Positions 27,423 to 36,671 of a DNA stretch of 64,000 bases are shown here, piece by piece. A program made the translations under genes and the position numbers. A model generated the notes under the pieces. That model saw only the letters and a list, made by a program, of their open reading frames with translations. It was not told the origin of the DNA and searched no databases. Origin of the DNA: Actinomycetota bacterium (GTDB lineage Bacteria; Actinomycetota; Actinomycetes; Propionibacteriales; Propionibacteriaceae); assembly GCA_020161755.1 (NCBI GenBank), contig JAIUOS010000016.1:1-64000 (forward strand), read 5' to 3'. How positions within the stretch are numbered: position 1 is the stretch's first letter; every line of letters begins with the position of its first letter.

Positions 27423-28999
27423 CGAGCGTCGAGGCGACGCCGTCGGTGGGCAGCCACGATCCGGGCCTGTTGTTGCAGGTGGAGGGTGTGGACAAGTCGT
27501 TCCCGGGCGTGAAGGCGCTGGAGGGGATGCGGTTCGACCTGCGCAAGGGTGAGGTGTTGGGCCTGGTCGGGGAGAACGGTGCCGGGAAGTCGACGCTGAT
27601 GAAGCTGTTGACCGGGATCTACTCCCGGGAGGCGGGCGAGTTCTGGTTGCAGGGCCGGCCGTTGGTGGTGCACAACCCCAAGGAGGCGCAGGAGGCCGGG
27701 TTGTCGATCATCCACCAGGAGTTGAACCTGGTGTCGCACCTGAGCGTGGCGGAGAACATCTGGTTGGGCCGTGAACCGGTCTCGGGCGGGTTCTTCACCC
27801 GTCCCGGTGAGCAGGTGCGCCGCACGCGGGACCTGCTGGCCCGGCTCGGGATGGCGCTGGACCCGAAAGCTGTGGTGTCCAGCCTGAGTGTGGCGCAGCA
27901 GCAGATGGTCGAGATCGCGAAGGCGTTGTCGTTCGAGGCGACGAAGGTGTTGATCATGGACGAGCCGACGGCCGCCCTGAACGATGCCGAGGTCGACCAG
28001 CTGCACGAGTTGATCCGCCGGTTCATCACTCCCGAGACCGGTGTGGTGTACATCTCGCACCGGATGGCGGAGCTGAAGCGGATCGCGGACCGGATCACGG
28101 TGATCCGTGACGGCCACTACATCGACACCATGCCGATGGCCGACACCAGCATGGACCAGGTCATCGCGAAGATGGTCGGGCGGGCGATCAACACCGCCGC
28201 CCGTCCCGAGAACGTCCGCACCGACCGGCCGGTCACCCTGAGCGTGACCGGACTGTCCACCAAGACCCTACTCAACGACGTCAGTTTCGAGCTGTACCGC
28301 GGCGAGGTCCTCGGGTTCGCCGGCCTGATGGGGGCCGGACGCACCGAGGTCGCCCGCGCCCTGGTCGGCGCCGACCCGATCACCGCCGGCCACATCACCC
28401 TGAACGGCACCCCGGTCACGATCAGCTCCCCCGCCCACGCGGCGTCCCTGGGCATCGGCTACCTGTCCGAGGACCGCAAACGCCTCGGCCTGATGCTGCA
28501 ACTCCCCGTCTCGCACAACATCGCGATCAGCTCGCTCAGCGGCCGGTTCTCCCGCTCGCTGTTCGTCAACGACAAAGCCGTGAAGGCAACCGCCGAGGAG
28601 TCCAGGAAGCTGCTCAGCATCAAGACCCCGTCGGTGAACCAGCTGGTCAAGTACCTGTCCGGAGGCAACCAGCAGAAGACCATCATCGCCCGCTGGCTGG
28701 TCAAGGACTGCGACATCCTGATCTTCGACGAACCCACCCGCGGCATCGACGTCGGCGCCAAGGAAGAGATCTACCAACTCCTCAACAAACTCGCCGAGCA
28801 GGGCAAGTCGATCATCATGATCAGCTCCGAACTCCCCGAGATCCTCCGCATGTCCCACCGCGTCATCGTCATGGCCGACGGACACATCACCGGCACCCTC
28901 CCCGCCCAGGACGCCACCCAGGAAACCATCATGCGCCTCGCCACCCACCGCGACGCCACCACCGCAACCACCACAATCACCGAGGAAGCAGGACACTGA
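27419..28999 (+). CDS. Sugar ABC transporter ATPase, duplicated domain (RbsA/MglA type)
   Basis: 526 residues, two ATPase domains. The first has GENGAGKST, an SLSVAQQQMVEIAKAL signature and LIMDEPTAAL. The second has the degenerate Walker A GLMGAGRTE, SGGNQQK and LIFDEPTRGIDVG, the pattern of CUT2 transporters. It powers import of a monosaccharide through the permease that follows. The GTG at 27419 overlaps the fucU stop; its own stop overlaps the permease ATG (TGATG), so translation is coupled along the operon. Confidence 0.95.
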   Translation: MTSVEATPSVGSHDPGLLLQVEGVDKSFPGVKALEGMRFDLRKGEVLGLVGENGAGKSTLMKLLTGIYSREAGEFWLQGRPLVVHNPKEAQEAGLSIIHQELNLVSHLSVAENIWLGREPVSGGFFTRPGEQVRRTRDLLARLGMALDPKAVVSSLSVAQQQMVEIAKALSFEATKVLIMDEPTAALNDAEVDQLHELIRRFITPETGVVYISHRMAELKRIADRITVIRDGHYIDTMPMADTSMDQVIAKMVGRAINTAARPENVRTDRPVTLSVTGLSTKTLLNDVSFELYRGEVLGFAGLMGAGRTEVARALVGADPITAGHITLNGTPVTISSPAHAASLGIGYLSEDRKRLGLMLQLPVSHNIAISSLSGRFSRSLFVNDKAVKATAEESRKLLSIKTPSVNQLVKYLSGGNQQKTIIARWLVKDCDILIFDEPTRGIDVGAKEEIYQLLNKLAEQGKSIIMISSELPEILRMSHRVIVMADGHITGTLPAQDATQETIMRLATHRDATTATTTITEEAGH

Positions 29000-30018
29000 T
29001 GTCGAGCGAACCCACTGCCGCCGCGCCCGCGGCACCCACCGTGGTGAAGGGCGGGTCCTGGCGGGAGCGCGTCCAGCAGCTGATGGCGCTGGCCGGGCTG
29101 CTGCTGATCTTCCTGGTCTTCTCGGTCGCGAGCCCGCAGATCTTCCCCGGCTATTCCAACGTCACCACGATCCTGTTCTCCACGACCGTGGTCGGGCTGC
29201 TCGCCCTCGCCGCGACCCTGGTGATCATCTCCAGCGGCATCGACCTGTCGGTCGGCACCGCGATGACCCTGTCGGCGGTCATGTCGGCCACGTTCATCGT
29301 GAACTGGCACCTGCCGGTGTGGCTCGGCATCATCGCGACGATCCTCTTCGGCGGGCTGATCGGCCTGATCAACGGCTTCAACGTGGCGATCCTCGGGCTG
29401 CCGCCGTTCATCGCGACGCTGGCCATGATGCTGGTCGCCCAGGGCCTCGCGCTGGTCATCTCCAACGCGCGTCCGATCTACTTCGACACCACCGAGCACG
29501 CCGGCTACATCTGGCTCTCCACCGGCAGCATCATCCCCGGCACCCGGTTCCCCAACGCCGTCCTGGTGCTGGCCCTCGCCGCGGTGGTGGCCTTCGTCCT
29601 GCTCAACAAGACCCTGCTCGGCCGCTACGACATCTCGATCGGCAGCAACGAGGAGGCCACCGCGCTGTCCGGCATCAACACCAAGAAGTGGCTGATGATC
29701 ATCTACGCCGTGGCCGGCCTCTTCGTCGGCCTCGCCGCGATCATGATCTCGGCCCGGCTGGGGTCGGCCCAGCCGGCCACCGGCGCCGGCTACGAGCTCC
29801 AGGCGATCGCTGCGGTGGTGATCGGCGGCACGTCACTGTCGGGCGGCAAGGGCACCATCGTCGGCACCGTGATCGGCGCCCTGATCATCGCCGTGATCAA
29901 CAACGGCCTCCAGATCCTGTCGGTCCGCCAGGAATGGCAGAACGTCATCCTCGGCCTCGTCATCCTCGTCGTCGTCTACATCGACCAGGCCCGCGCCAAG
30001 CGCGCCGCCACCACCTGA
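28999..30018 (+). CDS. Sugar ABC transporter permease (RbsC type)
   Basis: 339 residues with about ten hydrophobic helices. The BPD_transp_2 family pattern is clear (ATLVIISSGIDLSVG, GLINGFNVAILGLPPFIATLAMM, AVVIGGTSLSGGKGTIVG). It forms the membrane channel of the CUT2 importer. The start codon overlaps the ATPase stop by one base. Confidence 0.95.
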   Translation: MSSEPTAAAPAAPTVVKGGSWRERVQQLMALAGLLLIFLVFSVASPQIFPGYSNVTTILFSTTVVGLLALAATLVIISSGIDLSVGTAMTLSAVMSATFIVNWHLPVWLGIIATILFGGLIGLINGFNVAILGLPPFIATLAMMLVAQGLALVISNARPIYFDTTEHAGYIWLSTGSIIPGTRFPNAVLVLALAAVVAFVLLNKTLLGRYDISIGSNEEATALSGINTKKWLMIIYAVAGLFVGLAAIMISARLGSAQPATGAGYELQAIAAVVIGGTSLSGGKGTIVGTVIGALIIAVINNGLQILSVRQEWQNVILGLVILVVVYIDQARAKRAATT

Positions 30019-30093
30019 CCCACCCCACACCACAGTCCCCACCCTCACCACCACCACCCGAACTCCCGCAACAGAACCAACGAAGGAGAAACA

Positions 30094-31086
30094 ATGCGGA
30101 AGATTTCAATCGGCCTCGCCGCGCTCGGCGTCGCGGCCTCGCTGACCCTGGCGGCCTGCTCCTCAGGCACTCCGGCCGCCAGCGGTACCGCCGGGGGCAC
30201 CGCGTCCTCGGGCGAGAAGCCCTACATCGCGATCGTCTCCAAGGGCTTCCAGCACCAGTTCTGGCAGGCTGTGAAGAAGGGTGCCGAGCAGCAGGCCGCG
30301 AAGGACGGCGTGACCATCACCTTCGAGGGTCCCGCCACCGAGGCCGAGGTCGAGGCCCAGATGAACATGCTGACCGCTGCGCTGGCGAAGAAGCCGGCCG
30401 CGCTCGGCTTCGCCGCCCTCGACAGCAAGGCCGCCGCCCCGGTCCTGCAGCAGTTCAAGGACGCGAACATCCCGGTCGTCGCCTTCGACTCCGGCGTCGA
30501 CTCCGACATCCCGGTCACCACCGCCGCGACCGACAACAAGGCCGCTGCCGGTGAGGCCGCCAAGCACATGTGCGAGCTGATCGGCGGGGCCGGCACCGTG
30601 GGCGTCATGGTGCACGACCAGACCTCCCGCACCGGCCAGGACCGTCGTGACGGCTTCCTGGACGGCATGAAGGCCAACTGCCCGTCGGTCAAGGTGCTCG
30701 ACCCGCAGTACGGCAAGGGCGACCCGAACGTCAGCGCCGACATCGCGTCCTCGATCATCGAGGCCAACCCCGACCTCAAGGGCATCTTCCTGGCCAACGA
30801 GGGCACCGCGATCGGCGGCATCAAGGCCACCAAGGAGAAGAACATGGTCGGCAAGATCGTGCTGATCGGCTTCGACTCCGGCAAGGACCAGATCGACGCC
30901 ATCAACGACGGCACGATGGCCGGCGCCATCACCCAGAACCCGGTCGGCATCGGCGAGCAGGTTGTCGCCGCTGCGGTGAAGACCCTGCACGGCGAGACCG
31001 TGCCGAAGGTCATCGACACCGGCTACTACTGGTACGACAAGACCAACATCAACGACGCGAAGATCCAGGCCGTCCTGTACCAGTGA
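30094..31086 (+). CDS. Sugar-binding lipoprotein of the ABC transporter (RbsB type)
   Basis: 330 residues. Lipoprotein signal peptide with lipobox LAAC (Cys22), then a low-complexity AGGTASSG spacer and a periplasmic-binding-protein fold (YIAIVSKGFQHQFWQAVKKGAEQ, FAALDSKAAAPVLQQF, VGVMVHDQTSRTGQDRRDGF). It captures the sugar outside the membrane. GAAGGAGAAACA precedes the ATG. The FQHQFW and DSGVDSD segments fit type I sugar binders, but the ligand (fucose, ribose or other) cannot be told. Confidence 0.95.
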   Translation: MRKISIGLAALGVAASLTLAACSSGTPAASGTAGGTASSGEKPYIAIVSKGFQHQFWQAVKKGAEQQAAKDGVTITFEGPATEAEVEAQMNMLTAALAKKPAALGFAALDSKAAAPVLQQFKDANIPVVAFDSGVDSDIPVTTAATDNKAAAGEAAKHMCELIGGAGTVGVMVHDQTSRTGQDRRDGFLDGMKANCPSVKVLDPQYGKGDPNVSADIASSIIEANPDLKGIFLANEGTAIGGIKATKEKNMVGKIVLIGFDSGKDQIDAINDGTMAGAITQNPVGIGEQVVAAAVKTLHGETVPKVIDTGYYWYDKTNINDAKIQAVLYQ

Positions 31087-31117
31087 GTCGCTGAACGGTT
31101 AGTCTCTGCCCACTACA

Positions 31118-31149
31118 GGGGGGCGGCACCCGCCCGGGTGCCGCCCCCC
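31118..31149 (+). terminator. Strong GC hairpin after the binding-protein gene
   Basis: A perfect 14-bp stem GGGGGGCGGCACCC with loop GCCC and no T run, 31 bases after the binding-protein stop and 22 before the kinase ATG. Likely an attenuator or 3'-end stabiliser that raises binding-protein mRNA over the kinase. Confidence 0.75.
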
Positions 31150-31170
31150 GACCTCCCCCGGAAGCCAACC

Positions 31171-32658
31171 ATGCTGATCGCGCACGACCTGGGCACCTCG
31201 GGCAACAAGGCGTCCCTGCACAGCACGGACGGGGCCTGTCTGGCCACCGCCACGGCCTCCTACCCCACCCGCTACGCCGCGGACACGACCAGCGAGCAGG
31301 ACCCCCACGACTGGTGGGCCGCGGTCGTCACCACCACCCACGAACTCCTCGCGCGCACCGGCACCCCCGGTGATCGCATCGAGGGCATCTGCATCTCCGG
31401 CCAGATGATGGGGCTGGTGCTCCTGGACGCGGACGGGGTTCCGCTGCGTCCGGCCATGATCTGGTCCGACCAGCGGGCGTCCGCCGAAGCCGCCGAACTG
31501 GGCGCACGGTTCGGCGAGGACGCCGCCTACCGGATCACCGGCAACCGGATCGCCGCCCCCTACACGCTGCCCAAGCTGATGTGGGTGCGCGCGCACGACC
31601 CTGCGGCCTACGAGCGCGCGACCGCGATCTGCGCGGCCAAGGACTACGTCAACCTGCGCCTCACCGGACGCCTCGCCACCGACCGCTCGGACGCGTCCCA
31701 CACCGGCGCCTACGACCTGGCCACGGGAGCGTGGTCGCCCGGCCTGCTGGACGCCGCCGGCGTGGACGCCGCGCTGTGGCCGGAGGTGCTCGAAGCCACC
31801 GACGTGCTCGGCACGCTCACCCCGCAGGCCGCGGACGAGCTCGGCCTGCGGGCCGGCACCCGCGTCGTCACCGGCGGCGGGGACGGGCCGATGGCCGCGG
31901 TCGCCGCCGGCTGCGTGACCCCCGACTCCCCCGGCTACGTCTGCCTCGGCACGTCCGCCTGGTACGCGTGCACCACCACCGCGCCGTTGCTCGACCCCGA
32001 GCGCCGCACGTTCAACCTCGGCCACGTCGTCCCCGGCCTGTGGACCCCGACCGCCACCACCCAGACCGGCGCCGGTTCTCTGCAGTGGGCGGCGCAGGCG
32101 TTCGGTGACGCGCCCGCCGAGGTGAGCGAGCTGATCGCCGCGGCCGCCGGGGTGGTCGCCGCCGAGGAGGACCTGTTCTTCCTGCCCTACCTGATCGGCG
32201 AGCGCACCCCCTGGTGGGACCCCGCAGCCTCCGGGGTGTTCGTCGGCCTCCGGATGCACCACCGGCGTCCGCACCTCACCCGCGCCGTCCTCGAGGGCGT
32301 GGGCTACAGCCTGGCGCTGTGCATGGCCCCGCTGCGCGCCGGCACCGCGGCCACCGGCGCGGTCGACGTGATCGGCGGCGGGGCGGCCAGCGACACCTGG
32401 CTGTCGCTGCTGGCCGACATCTGGGGCGTGCCGGTCCGGCGACGCTCGGTGACCAGCCAGGCGAACAGCCTCGGCGCCGCGGTGACCGGACTCGTGGGAC
32501 TGGGGTTCGCAGAGTTCTCGCTGGCCCCTACGCTCTCCACCGTGGAGGCAGAGTTCGAACCGGGAGCGGACGCCGGGGCGCAACCCGCCCGCCTCGCCCG
32601 GTTCGCCGACGCCTACCGGGCGCTGCGGCCGTGGTTCGCCCGGGAGGCGGTCCGATGA
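31171..32658 (+). CDS. FGGY-family carbohydrate kinase 1
   Basis: 495 residues. Starts MLIAHDLGTSGNKASLHST (phosphate-1 motif), with the FGGY substrate region ISGQMMGLVLLDADG and the C-terminal FGGY signature around GVGYSLALCMAPLR followed by VIGGGAASDTW. It phosphorylates a pentulose or hexulose. Being in the fucU-ABC operon, it may be the L-fuculose or a xylulose kinase; which is not decidable by eye. I place the start at the ATG preceded by GGAAG. Its stop overlaps the LacI start. Confidence 0.88.
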   Translation: MLIAHDLGTSGNKASLHSTDGACLATATASYPTRYAADTTSEQDPHDWWAAVVTTTHELLARTGTPGDRIEGICISGQMMGLVLLDADGVPLRPAMIWSDQRASAEAAELGARFGEDAAYRITGNRIAAPYTLPKLMWVRAHDPAAYERATAICAAKDYVNLRLTGRLATDRSDASHTGAYDLATGAWSPGLLDAAGVDAALWPEVLEATDVLGTLTPQAADELGLRAGTRVVTGGGDGPMAAVAAGCVTPDSPGYVCLGTSAWYACTTTAPLLDPERRTFNLGHVVPGLWTPTATTQTGAGSLQWAAQAFGDAPAEVSELIAAAAGVVAAEEDLFFLPYLIGERTPWWDPAASGVFVGLRMHHRRPHLTRAVLEGVGYSLALCMAPLRAGTAATGAVDVIGGGAASDTWLSLLADIWGVPVRRRSVTSQANSLGAAVTGLVGLGFAEFSLAPTLSTVEAEFEPGADAGAQPARLARFADAYRALRPWFAREAVR

Positions 32659-33671
32659 TGGTCACGATCTACGACGTCGCCGCCAAGGCCGGGGTGTCCC
32701 CGGCCACCGTCTCGCGGGTCTTCAACGGCATCAAGGTGACGCCCGAGCGCGCCGAGGCGGTGCGACAGGCGGCCGAGGAGCTCGGCTTCGTCCCCAACCG
32801 CAACGCCCGCCGCCTGCGCACCAGCTCATCGGAGATCATCGCGATGATGGTGCCCGACATCGAGAACCCGTTCTTCACGGTGATGACCCGCGCGGTCGAG
32901 GACGTCGCCAGGGCGCAGGGCTACTCAGTCATGCTCTGCAACACCGACGAGGACCCGACCCGCGAACAGGAGTACCTGCGGGTGGCGGTGAGCGACCCGG
33001 TGGCCGGCGTCATCATGGTGCCGAGCAGCCGCACCACCAGCCTGCAACTCGCCCAGGAGCGCGGCGTGCCGGTGGTGTGCGTCGACCGACACGCGCCCGG
33101 CAACGCGGTCGACGCCGTGGTGGCCGACAACATCGGGGGCGCGATCGCGGGGACGAAGATCCTGCTGGAGTCGGGCTACCGGCGAATCGGGTGCGTGAGC
33201 GGGCCCGAACGCGTCGAGACCGCCGAGGACCGTGCGACCGGCTGGCGGCGGGCGATCGAGGAGGCCACCGGCAGCACCCCCGACCCCTCGCTGCTGAAGC
33301 GGGTCGAGTTCACCATCGCCGGCGGCGAGCAGGCCACCCGGGAACTGCTCGCCCTGCCCGAGCCGCCGGACGCGATCTTCGCCGCCAACAACAAGCTGTC
33401 CACCGGTGTGATCCGGGTGCTCTCCGAGCGCGGCATCCTGCCCCCGACCACCGGGCTGATGGCGTTCGGCGGCCTGCCGCTGGTACTGCTCGCCCCGCTC
33501 GGGATCAAGGTCACCCACCTGCCCGCGCGCGAACTCGGCCGACGCGCGGCCAACATGCTGCTGGAGCGCATCGCGGGGCTGGACGTGCCCGCCCGCGACA
33601 TCGTGCTGCCGGTCGTGATCAGCGACGAGGCGGAGGGCCTGATGCTGATCGACGGCCACGTCGAGGCCTGA
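32655..33671 (+). CDS. LacI-family transcriptional regulator 1
   Basis: 338 residues. N-terminal helix-turn-helix and hinge (TIYDVAAKAGVSPATVSRVFNG, then ELGFVPNRNARRLR) and a sugar-binding core (MVPDIENPFFTVM, VVCVDRHAPG, DAIFAANNKLSTGVIRVL). It ends the fucU-ABC-kinase operon, with its ATG overlapping the kinase stop. It is the best candidate for the GAAATCGATTNC operators at 26971, 36603 and 40427, which would put uptake, kinase 2 and the isomerase under one control. Confidence 0.93.
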   Translation: MMVTIYDVAAKAGVSPATVSRVFNGIKVTPERAEAVRQAAEELGFVPNRNARRLRTSSSEIIAMMVPDIENPFFTVMTRAVEDVARAQGYSVMLCNTDEDPTREQEYLRVAVSDPVAGVIMVPSSRTTSLQLAQERGVPVVCVDRHAPGNAVDAVVADNIGGAIAGTKILLESGYRRIGCVSGPERVETAEDRATGWRRAIEEATGSTPDPSLLKRVEFTIAGGEQATRELLALPEPPDAIFAANNKLSTGVIRVLSERGILPPTTGLMAFGGLPLVLLAPLGIKVTHLPARELGRRAANMLLERIAGLDVPARDIVLPVVISDEAEGLMLIDGHVEA

Positions 33672-33677
33672 GGGCGA

Positions 33678-34514
33678 TCAGGACGGCTCCCCGTAGAGCC
33701 GGAGCAGCCGGGCCACTTCCGCCGCCACGGCGGCACGGGCGGGCCGCAGCCAGGCCCGGGAGTCGACCAGGGCCGGGTCGGCGCCGAGCGCGTCGCGGAC
33801 CGCGCCGGTGAACACCTTGTTCAGGTGGGTGGACACGTTGATCTTGGTCATGCCCGCCGCGATCGCGCCGCGCATGCCCGCGTCCGACACCCCGGACGAG
33901 CCGTGCAGCACCAGCGGGACGTCGACCGCCGCGGCGATCGCCCGGATCAGGCCCTCGTCGAGGCGGGCGTCCCGGGTGGTCATCGCGTGCGAGGAGCCGA
34001 CCGCGACGGCCAGCAGGTCGACGCCGGTGTCGGCGACGAACGCGGCCGCGTCCGCCGGGTCGGTGCGGGCGGACGGGTCGTGCACGCCATTCTTGCCGCC
34101 GACCTCGCCCAGCTCGGCCTCCACGTCCACCCCCGCCGCGTGGCACAGCTCGACGACCGCCCGGGTGGCCGCGCGGTTCTCGGCGTCCGGCAGCTTCGAG
34201 CCGTCGTACATCACCGAGGTGATGCCGAGGTCGACCGCCTCCCGGATCAGGTCGACGTCCTCGGCGTGGTCGAGGTGGACGGCCGTGGGCGCGGGGCAGT
34301 CCCGGGCGATCGCGAGGGTGGCGAGGCAGAGCGGGGCGAGGGCGCCGTGGTACTTCACGGCGTTCTCCGAGATCTGGAACACCACCGGCAGCCCGGTCGC
34401 GGCGGCGGCGTCCGCGAACGCGGTGGCGTGCTCGAGGTGGATCACGTTGAACGCGCCGAGCCCCACCCGGCGGGTGCGGGCGTCGCGGGCGAGTTCGCGC
34501 AGCGGCGTCAGCAT
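33678..34514 (-). CDS. Class II ketose-bisphosphate aldolase (KbaY/GatY-like)
   Basis: 278 residues. FNVIHLEHATAF, the metal-site VHLDHAEDVDLI, the loop GEVGGKNGVHD, and HGSSGVSDAGM with INVSTHLN, all typical of tagatose/fructose-1,6-bisphosphate aldolases. It cleaves a ketose 1,6-bisphosphate to dihydroxyacetone phosphate and glyceraldehyde 3-phosphate. It follows a PfkB kinase gene in the same operon, so tagatose 1,6-bisphosphate is a natural substrate. It converges with LacI gene 1 six bases away. Confidence 0.92.
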   Translation of the reverse strand: MLTPLRELARDARTRRVGLGAFNVIHLEHATAFADAAAATGLPVVFQISENAVKYHGALAPLCLATLAIARDCPAPTAVHLDHAEDVDLIREAVDLGITSVMYDGSKLPDAENRAATRAVVELCHAAGVDVEAELGEVGGKNGVHDPSARTDPADAAAFVADTGVDLLAVAVGSSHAMTTRDARLDEGLIRAIAAAVDVPLVLHGSSGVSDAGMRGAIAAGMTKINVSTHLNKVFTGAVRDALGADPALVDSRAWLRPARAAVAAEVARLLRLYGEPS

Positions 34515-34580
34515 GCGCGGGTCGGGTCGGTCGGACGGGTCATCGGGATCCTCCTGGGTTCTGGTTCGCCGCGCAGCGCG

Positions 34581-35507
34581 TCACAGCGCGGTGGTGGTCG
34601 TGGTCAGGGTGTCGGCGTAGGCCGGGTCGAACCGGCCGGTCTCGGGGTGGGCCGCGGCGGCGGCGGACACCCGGACGCCCAGCGCGAGCGCCCCGGGCAG
34701 GTCGAGCCCGCCGGCCAGCCCGGACGCGATGCCGCCGACCAGCACGTCGCCGCAGCCGACCGGGTTGACCGCCACCACCCGCGGGGCCCGGACGCGCACG
34801 CCGGCACCGTCGGGTCCGACGGCGAGGGCGCCGTCCGCGCCGAGGGAGACCACCACCCACTCGGGGCCCTGGTCGCGGAGGGCCCTGGCCGCCCCGATCA
34901 CGCTGTCGAGGTCGGGCAGGGCGTGGCCGGCCAGGGCGGCCAGCTCTTCCCGGTTCGGCTTCACCACGGTCGGGCGGGCGGTGATCCCGGCGGCCAGCAA
35001 CGCGCCGCTGGTGTCGAGCACCACCGGGCGTCCGCGCTCGCGCGCCGCCGCGACCAGCGGGGCGTACACGTCGGGCGGGCACCCGCCGGGCGCGCTGCCG
35101 GACAGGGTGACCACTTCGACGTCGTCCAGCAGCTCGCCCAGCCGCGCGGCGAGCCGGCCCAGGTCGTCCGCCGTGACGGTGACGCCGGGTTCGAGGAACT
35201 CGGTGGAGTTCCCGTCCGCGTCGATCAGGTTGATGCAGGTGCGGCTCTCCCCGGCCACCCGGACGAAGCCGTCCTCGATGCCGTCGGCGGCGATGCCCGC
35301 GGTGATGAACTCCCCGGAGAAGCCGGCCACGAAGCCGGTGGCGACCACGCGCTGGCCGCACAGCCGCGCCCCGCGCGCGACGTTGAGGCCCTTGCCGCCC
35401 GCGCTGGCGAGCACCCGTTGCACGCGCTGCACCTCGCCGACGGCGACCCGGGCCACGTCGTAGCGCTTGTCGATCGCCGCGTTCAGCGTGACGGTGAGGA
35501 CGGTCAC
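34581..35507 (-). CDS. PfkB-family phosphosugar kinase (1-phosphofructokinase / tagatose-6-phosphate kinase type)
   Basis: 308 residues. N-terminal TVTLNAAIDKRYDV and GGKGLNVARGARL, the substrate segment NLIDADGNSTEFLEPG, LSGSAPGG, VKPNREEL, and the C-terminal anion-hole motif NPVGCGDVLVGG with the catalytic aspartate. The TLNxAID and GGKGxNVA signatures mark the FruK/LacC branch. A separate true fruK lies at 58.2 kb, and this one is paired with a bisphosphate aldolase, so tagatose-6-phosphate kinase is the better guess. Its GTG start overlaps the LacI 2 stop (GTGA). Confidence 0.9.
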   Translation of the reverse strand: MTVLTVTLNAAIDKRYDVARVAVGEVQRVQRVLASAGGKGLNVARGARLCGQRVVATGFVAGFSGEFITAGIAADGIEDGFVRVAGESRTCINLIDADGNSTEFLEPGVTVTADDLGRLAARLGELLDDVEVVTLSGSAPGGCPPDVYAPLVAAARERGRPVVLDTSGALLAAGITARPTVVKPNREELAALAGHALPDLDSVIGAARALRDQGPEWVVVSLGADGALAVGPDGAGVRVRAPRVVAVNPVGCGDVLVGGIASGLAGGLDLPGALALGVRVSAAAAAHPETGRFDPAYADTLTTTTTAL

Positions 35508-36514
35508 GACAGGCCCCTCTCGTAGGTGGACGCCTCGCCGACGACGAGGTCGGCGCGCAGCACGGCGGTCTCGGGCGGACGCTCCGCGTCCCCGGACAGC
35601 CGCGCCAGGATCAGTTCGACCGCCCGCGCAGCGATCTCGTCGACCGGCTGCACCACGAAGGACGGACGCGGCCGAATCACCCGGGCGAGGTCGAGGTGGT
35701 CGAACCCGACGAACGCGGGTGTCACCTCGCCGGCCAGCTCGTTCAGCGCGATCGTCGCGCCGAGGGTGAACTCGTAGTTGCCGCACACGACCGCGGTCGG
35801 CGGACTCGCCAGCCGCATCAGCCGACGCATCCCGTCGAAGCCGCCCTCGATCGTCACCGGCAGCGGCAGCACGTGCTCCGGCCGCGGCGGCCGTCCGGTC
35901 CGGCGGGCCACCGCCTCGGCGAATCCCAGCCGGCGCTCACGCATCGTGTACCAGGAGTCGGGGCCGGTGAGCAGCGCGATCGCGGTGTGTCCGGCGTCGG
36001 CGAGCAGGTCGACCGCAGCGGCGACGGCCGCGCGGTTGTCGATGACCACGGCGTCGGTGCCCGCGCCCGCCACCGGCCGGTCGACGGCCACGACGGGGAC
36101 GCCGCGCGCGGCCGCGTCCGCCAGCGCGGGGACGTCCGACCCGACCGGGACGATCACCAGCCCGTCCACCATCTTGCCGAGCAGGAAGTGGATGGCCTCG
36201 TCCTCGGCCTCGGCGCTGCCACGGGAGTCGCAGATGATCGTGCCGTAGCCGGCGTCGCGGAGCCGCTCCTCCATGGCCGAGACGATCGTGGTGTTGAAGG
36301 TGCGGTTCAGCTCGTCCAGCACGATGCCCAGGGTCATCGAGCGACGGCTGCGAAGCCCACGGGCGACGTCGTTCACGCGGTAGCCCAGCTCGGCGACGGC
36401 TTCCTCGATGCGCTCGCGGTTCGCGGCCAGGACGTTGCCGCCGTTGAAGTGCTTGGAGATGGTCGCCAGGGACAGGCCGGTCACGCGCCGGATGTCCTTG
36501 TAGGTGGCTGCCAC
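35504..36514 (-). CDS. LacI-family transcriptional regulator 2
   Basis: 336 residues. Helix-turn-helix YKDIRRVTGLSLATISKHFNGGN with the hinge ELGYRVNDVARGLRSRR, then the effector domain (LGIVLDELNRTF, GLVIVPVGSDVPAL, VVAVDRPVAG, YEFTLGATIALNEL). First gene of the operon with the PfkB kinase and aldolase. An excellent promoter, TTGACA-16-TATCCT, and a CGAAACGTTTCG operator precede it, so it very likely represses itself and the divergent kinase gene. Confidence 0.93.
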   Translation of the reverse strand: MAATYKDIRRVTGLSLATISKHFNGGNVLAANRERIEEAVAELGYRVNDVARGLRSRRSMTLGIVLDELNRTFNTTIVSAMEERLRDAGYGTIICDSRGSAEAEDEAIHFLLGKMVDGLVIVPVGSDVPALADAAARGVPVVAVDRPVAGAGTDAVVIDNRAAVAAAVDLLADAGHTAIALLTGPDSWYTMRERRLGFAEAVARRTGRPPRPEHVLPLPVTIEGGFDGMRRLMRLASPPTAVVCGNYEFTLGATIALNELAGEVTPAFVGFDHLDLARVIRPRPSFVVQPVDEIAARAVELILARLSGDAERPPETAVLRADLVVGEASTYERGLS

Positions 36515-36535
36515 CCTGGCCCTCGACTCCCCTGA

Positions 36536-36547
36536 CGAAACGTTTCG
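36536..36547 (-). promoter_or_regulatory. LacI-type operator CGAAACGTTTCG (site 1)
   Basis: A perfect palindrome just downstream of the LacI 2 promoter. Confidence 0.75.
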
Positions 36548-36556
36548 TGCGGACTC

Positions 36557-36584
36557 AGGATACCGACCCGGGCGAGGCTGTCAA
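36557..36584 (-). promoter_or_regulatory. Promoter of the LacI2-pfkB-aldolase operon
   Basis: Minus strand: TTGACA (36584-36579), 16 bases, TATCCT (36562-36557). The best sigma-70-type promoter in the window. Confidence 0.75.
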
Positions 36585-36602
36585 CGCGAGGCGAGGTTCG
36601 CA

Positions 36603-36654
36603 GAAATCGATTGCACCTCCTTCGCCGGTGGGCTACCCTGAGCAAAACGTTTCG
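36603..36654 (+). promoter_or_regulatory. FGGY kinase 2 promoter with two different operators
   Basis: TTGCAC (36611-36616), 17 bases, TACCCT (36634-36639). GAAATCGATTGC (36603-36614) overlaps the -35 and CAAAACGTTTCG (36643-36654) follows the -10. Both LacI proteins could therefore act on one promoter. Confidence 0.7.
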
Positions 36655-36671
36655 CTCTGTGAGGAGGGCAC

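Noticed and set aside
31118-31149. Treating the GC hairpin as a full terminator separating the kinase from the ABC operon
   Set aside because: No T run follows and the kinase ATG is only 22 bases away, so attenuation or mRNA protection is more likely.
32214-32654. Long N-terminal extension of LacI regulator 1
   Set aside because: The in-frame extension overlaps kinase 1 and is Arg/Pro-rich; the helix-turn-helix starts right after the ATG at 32655.
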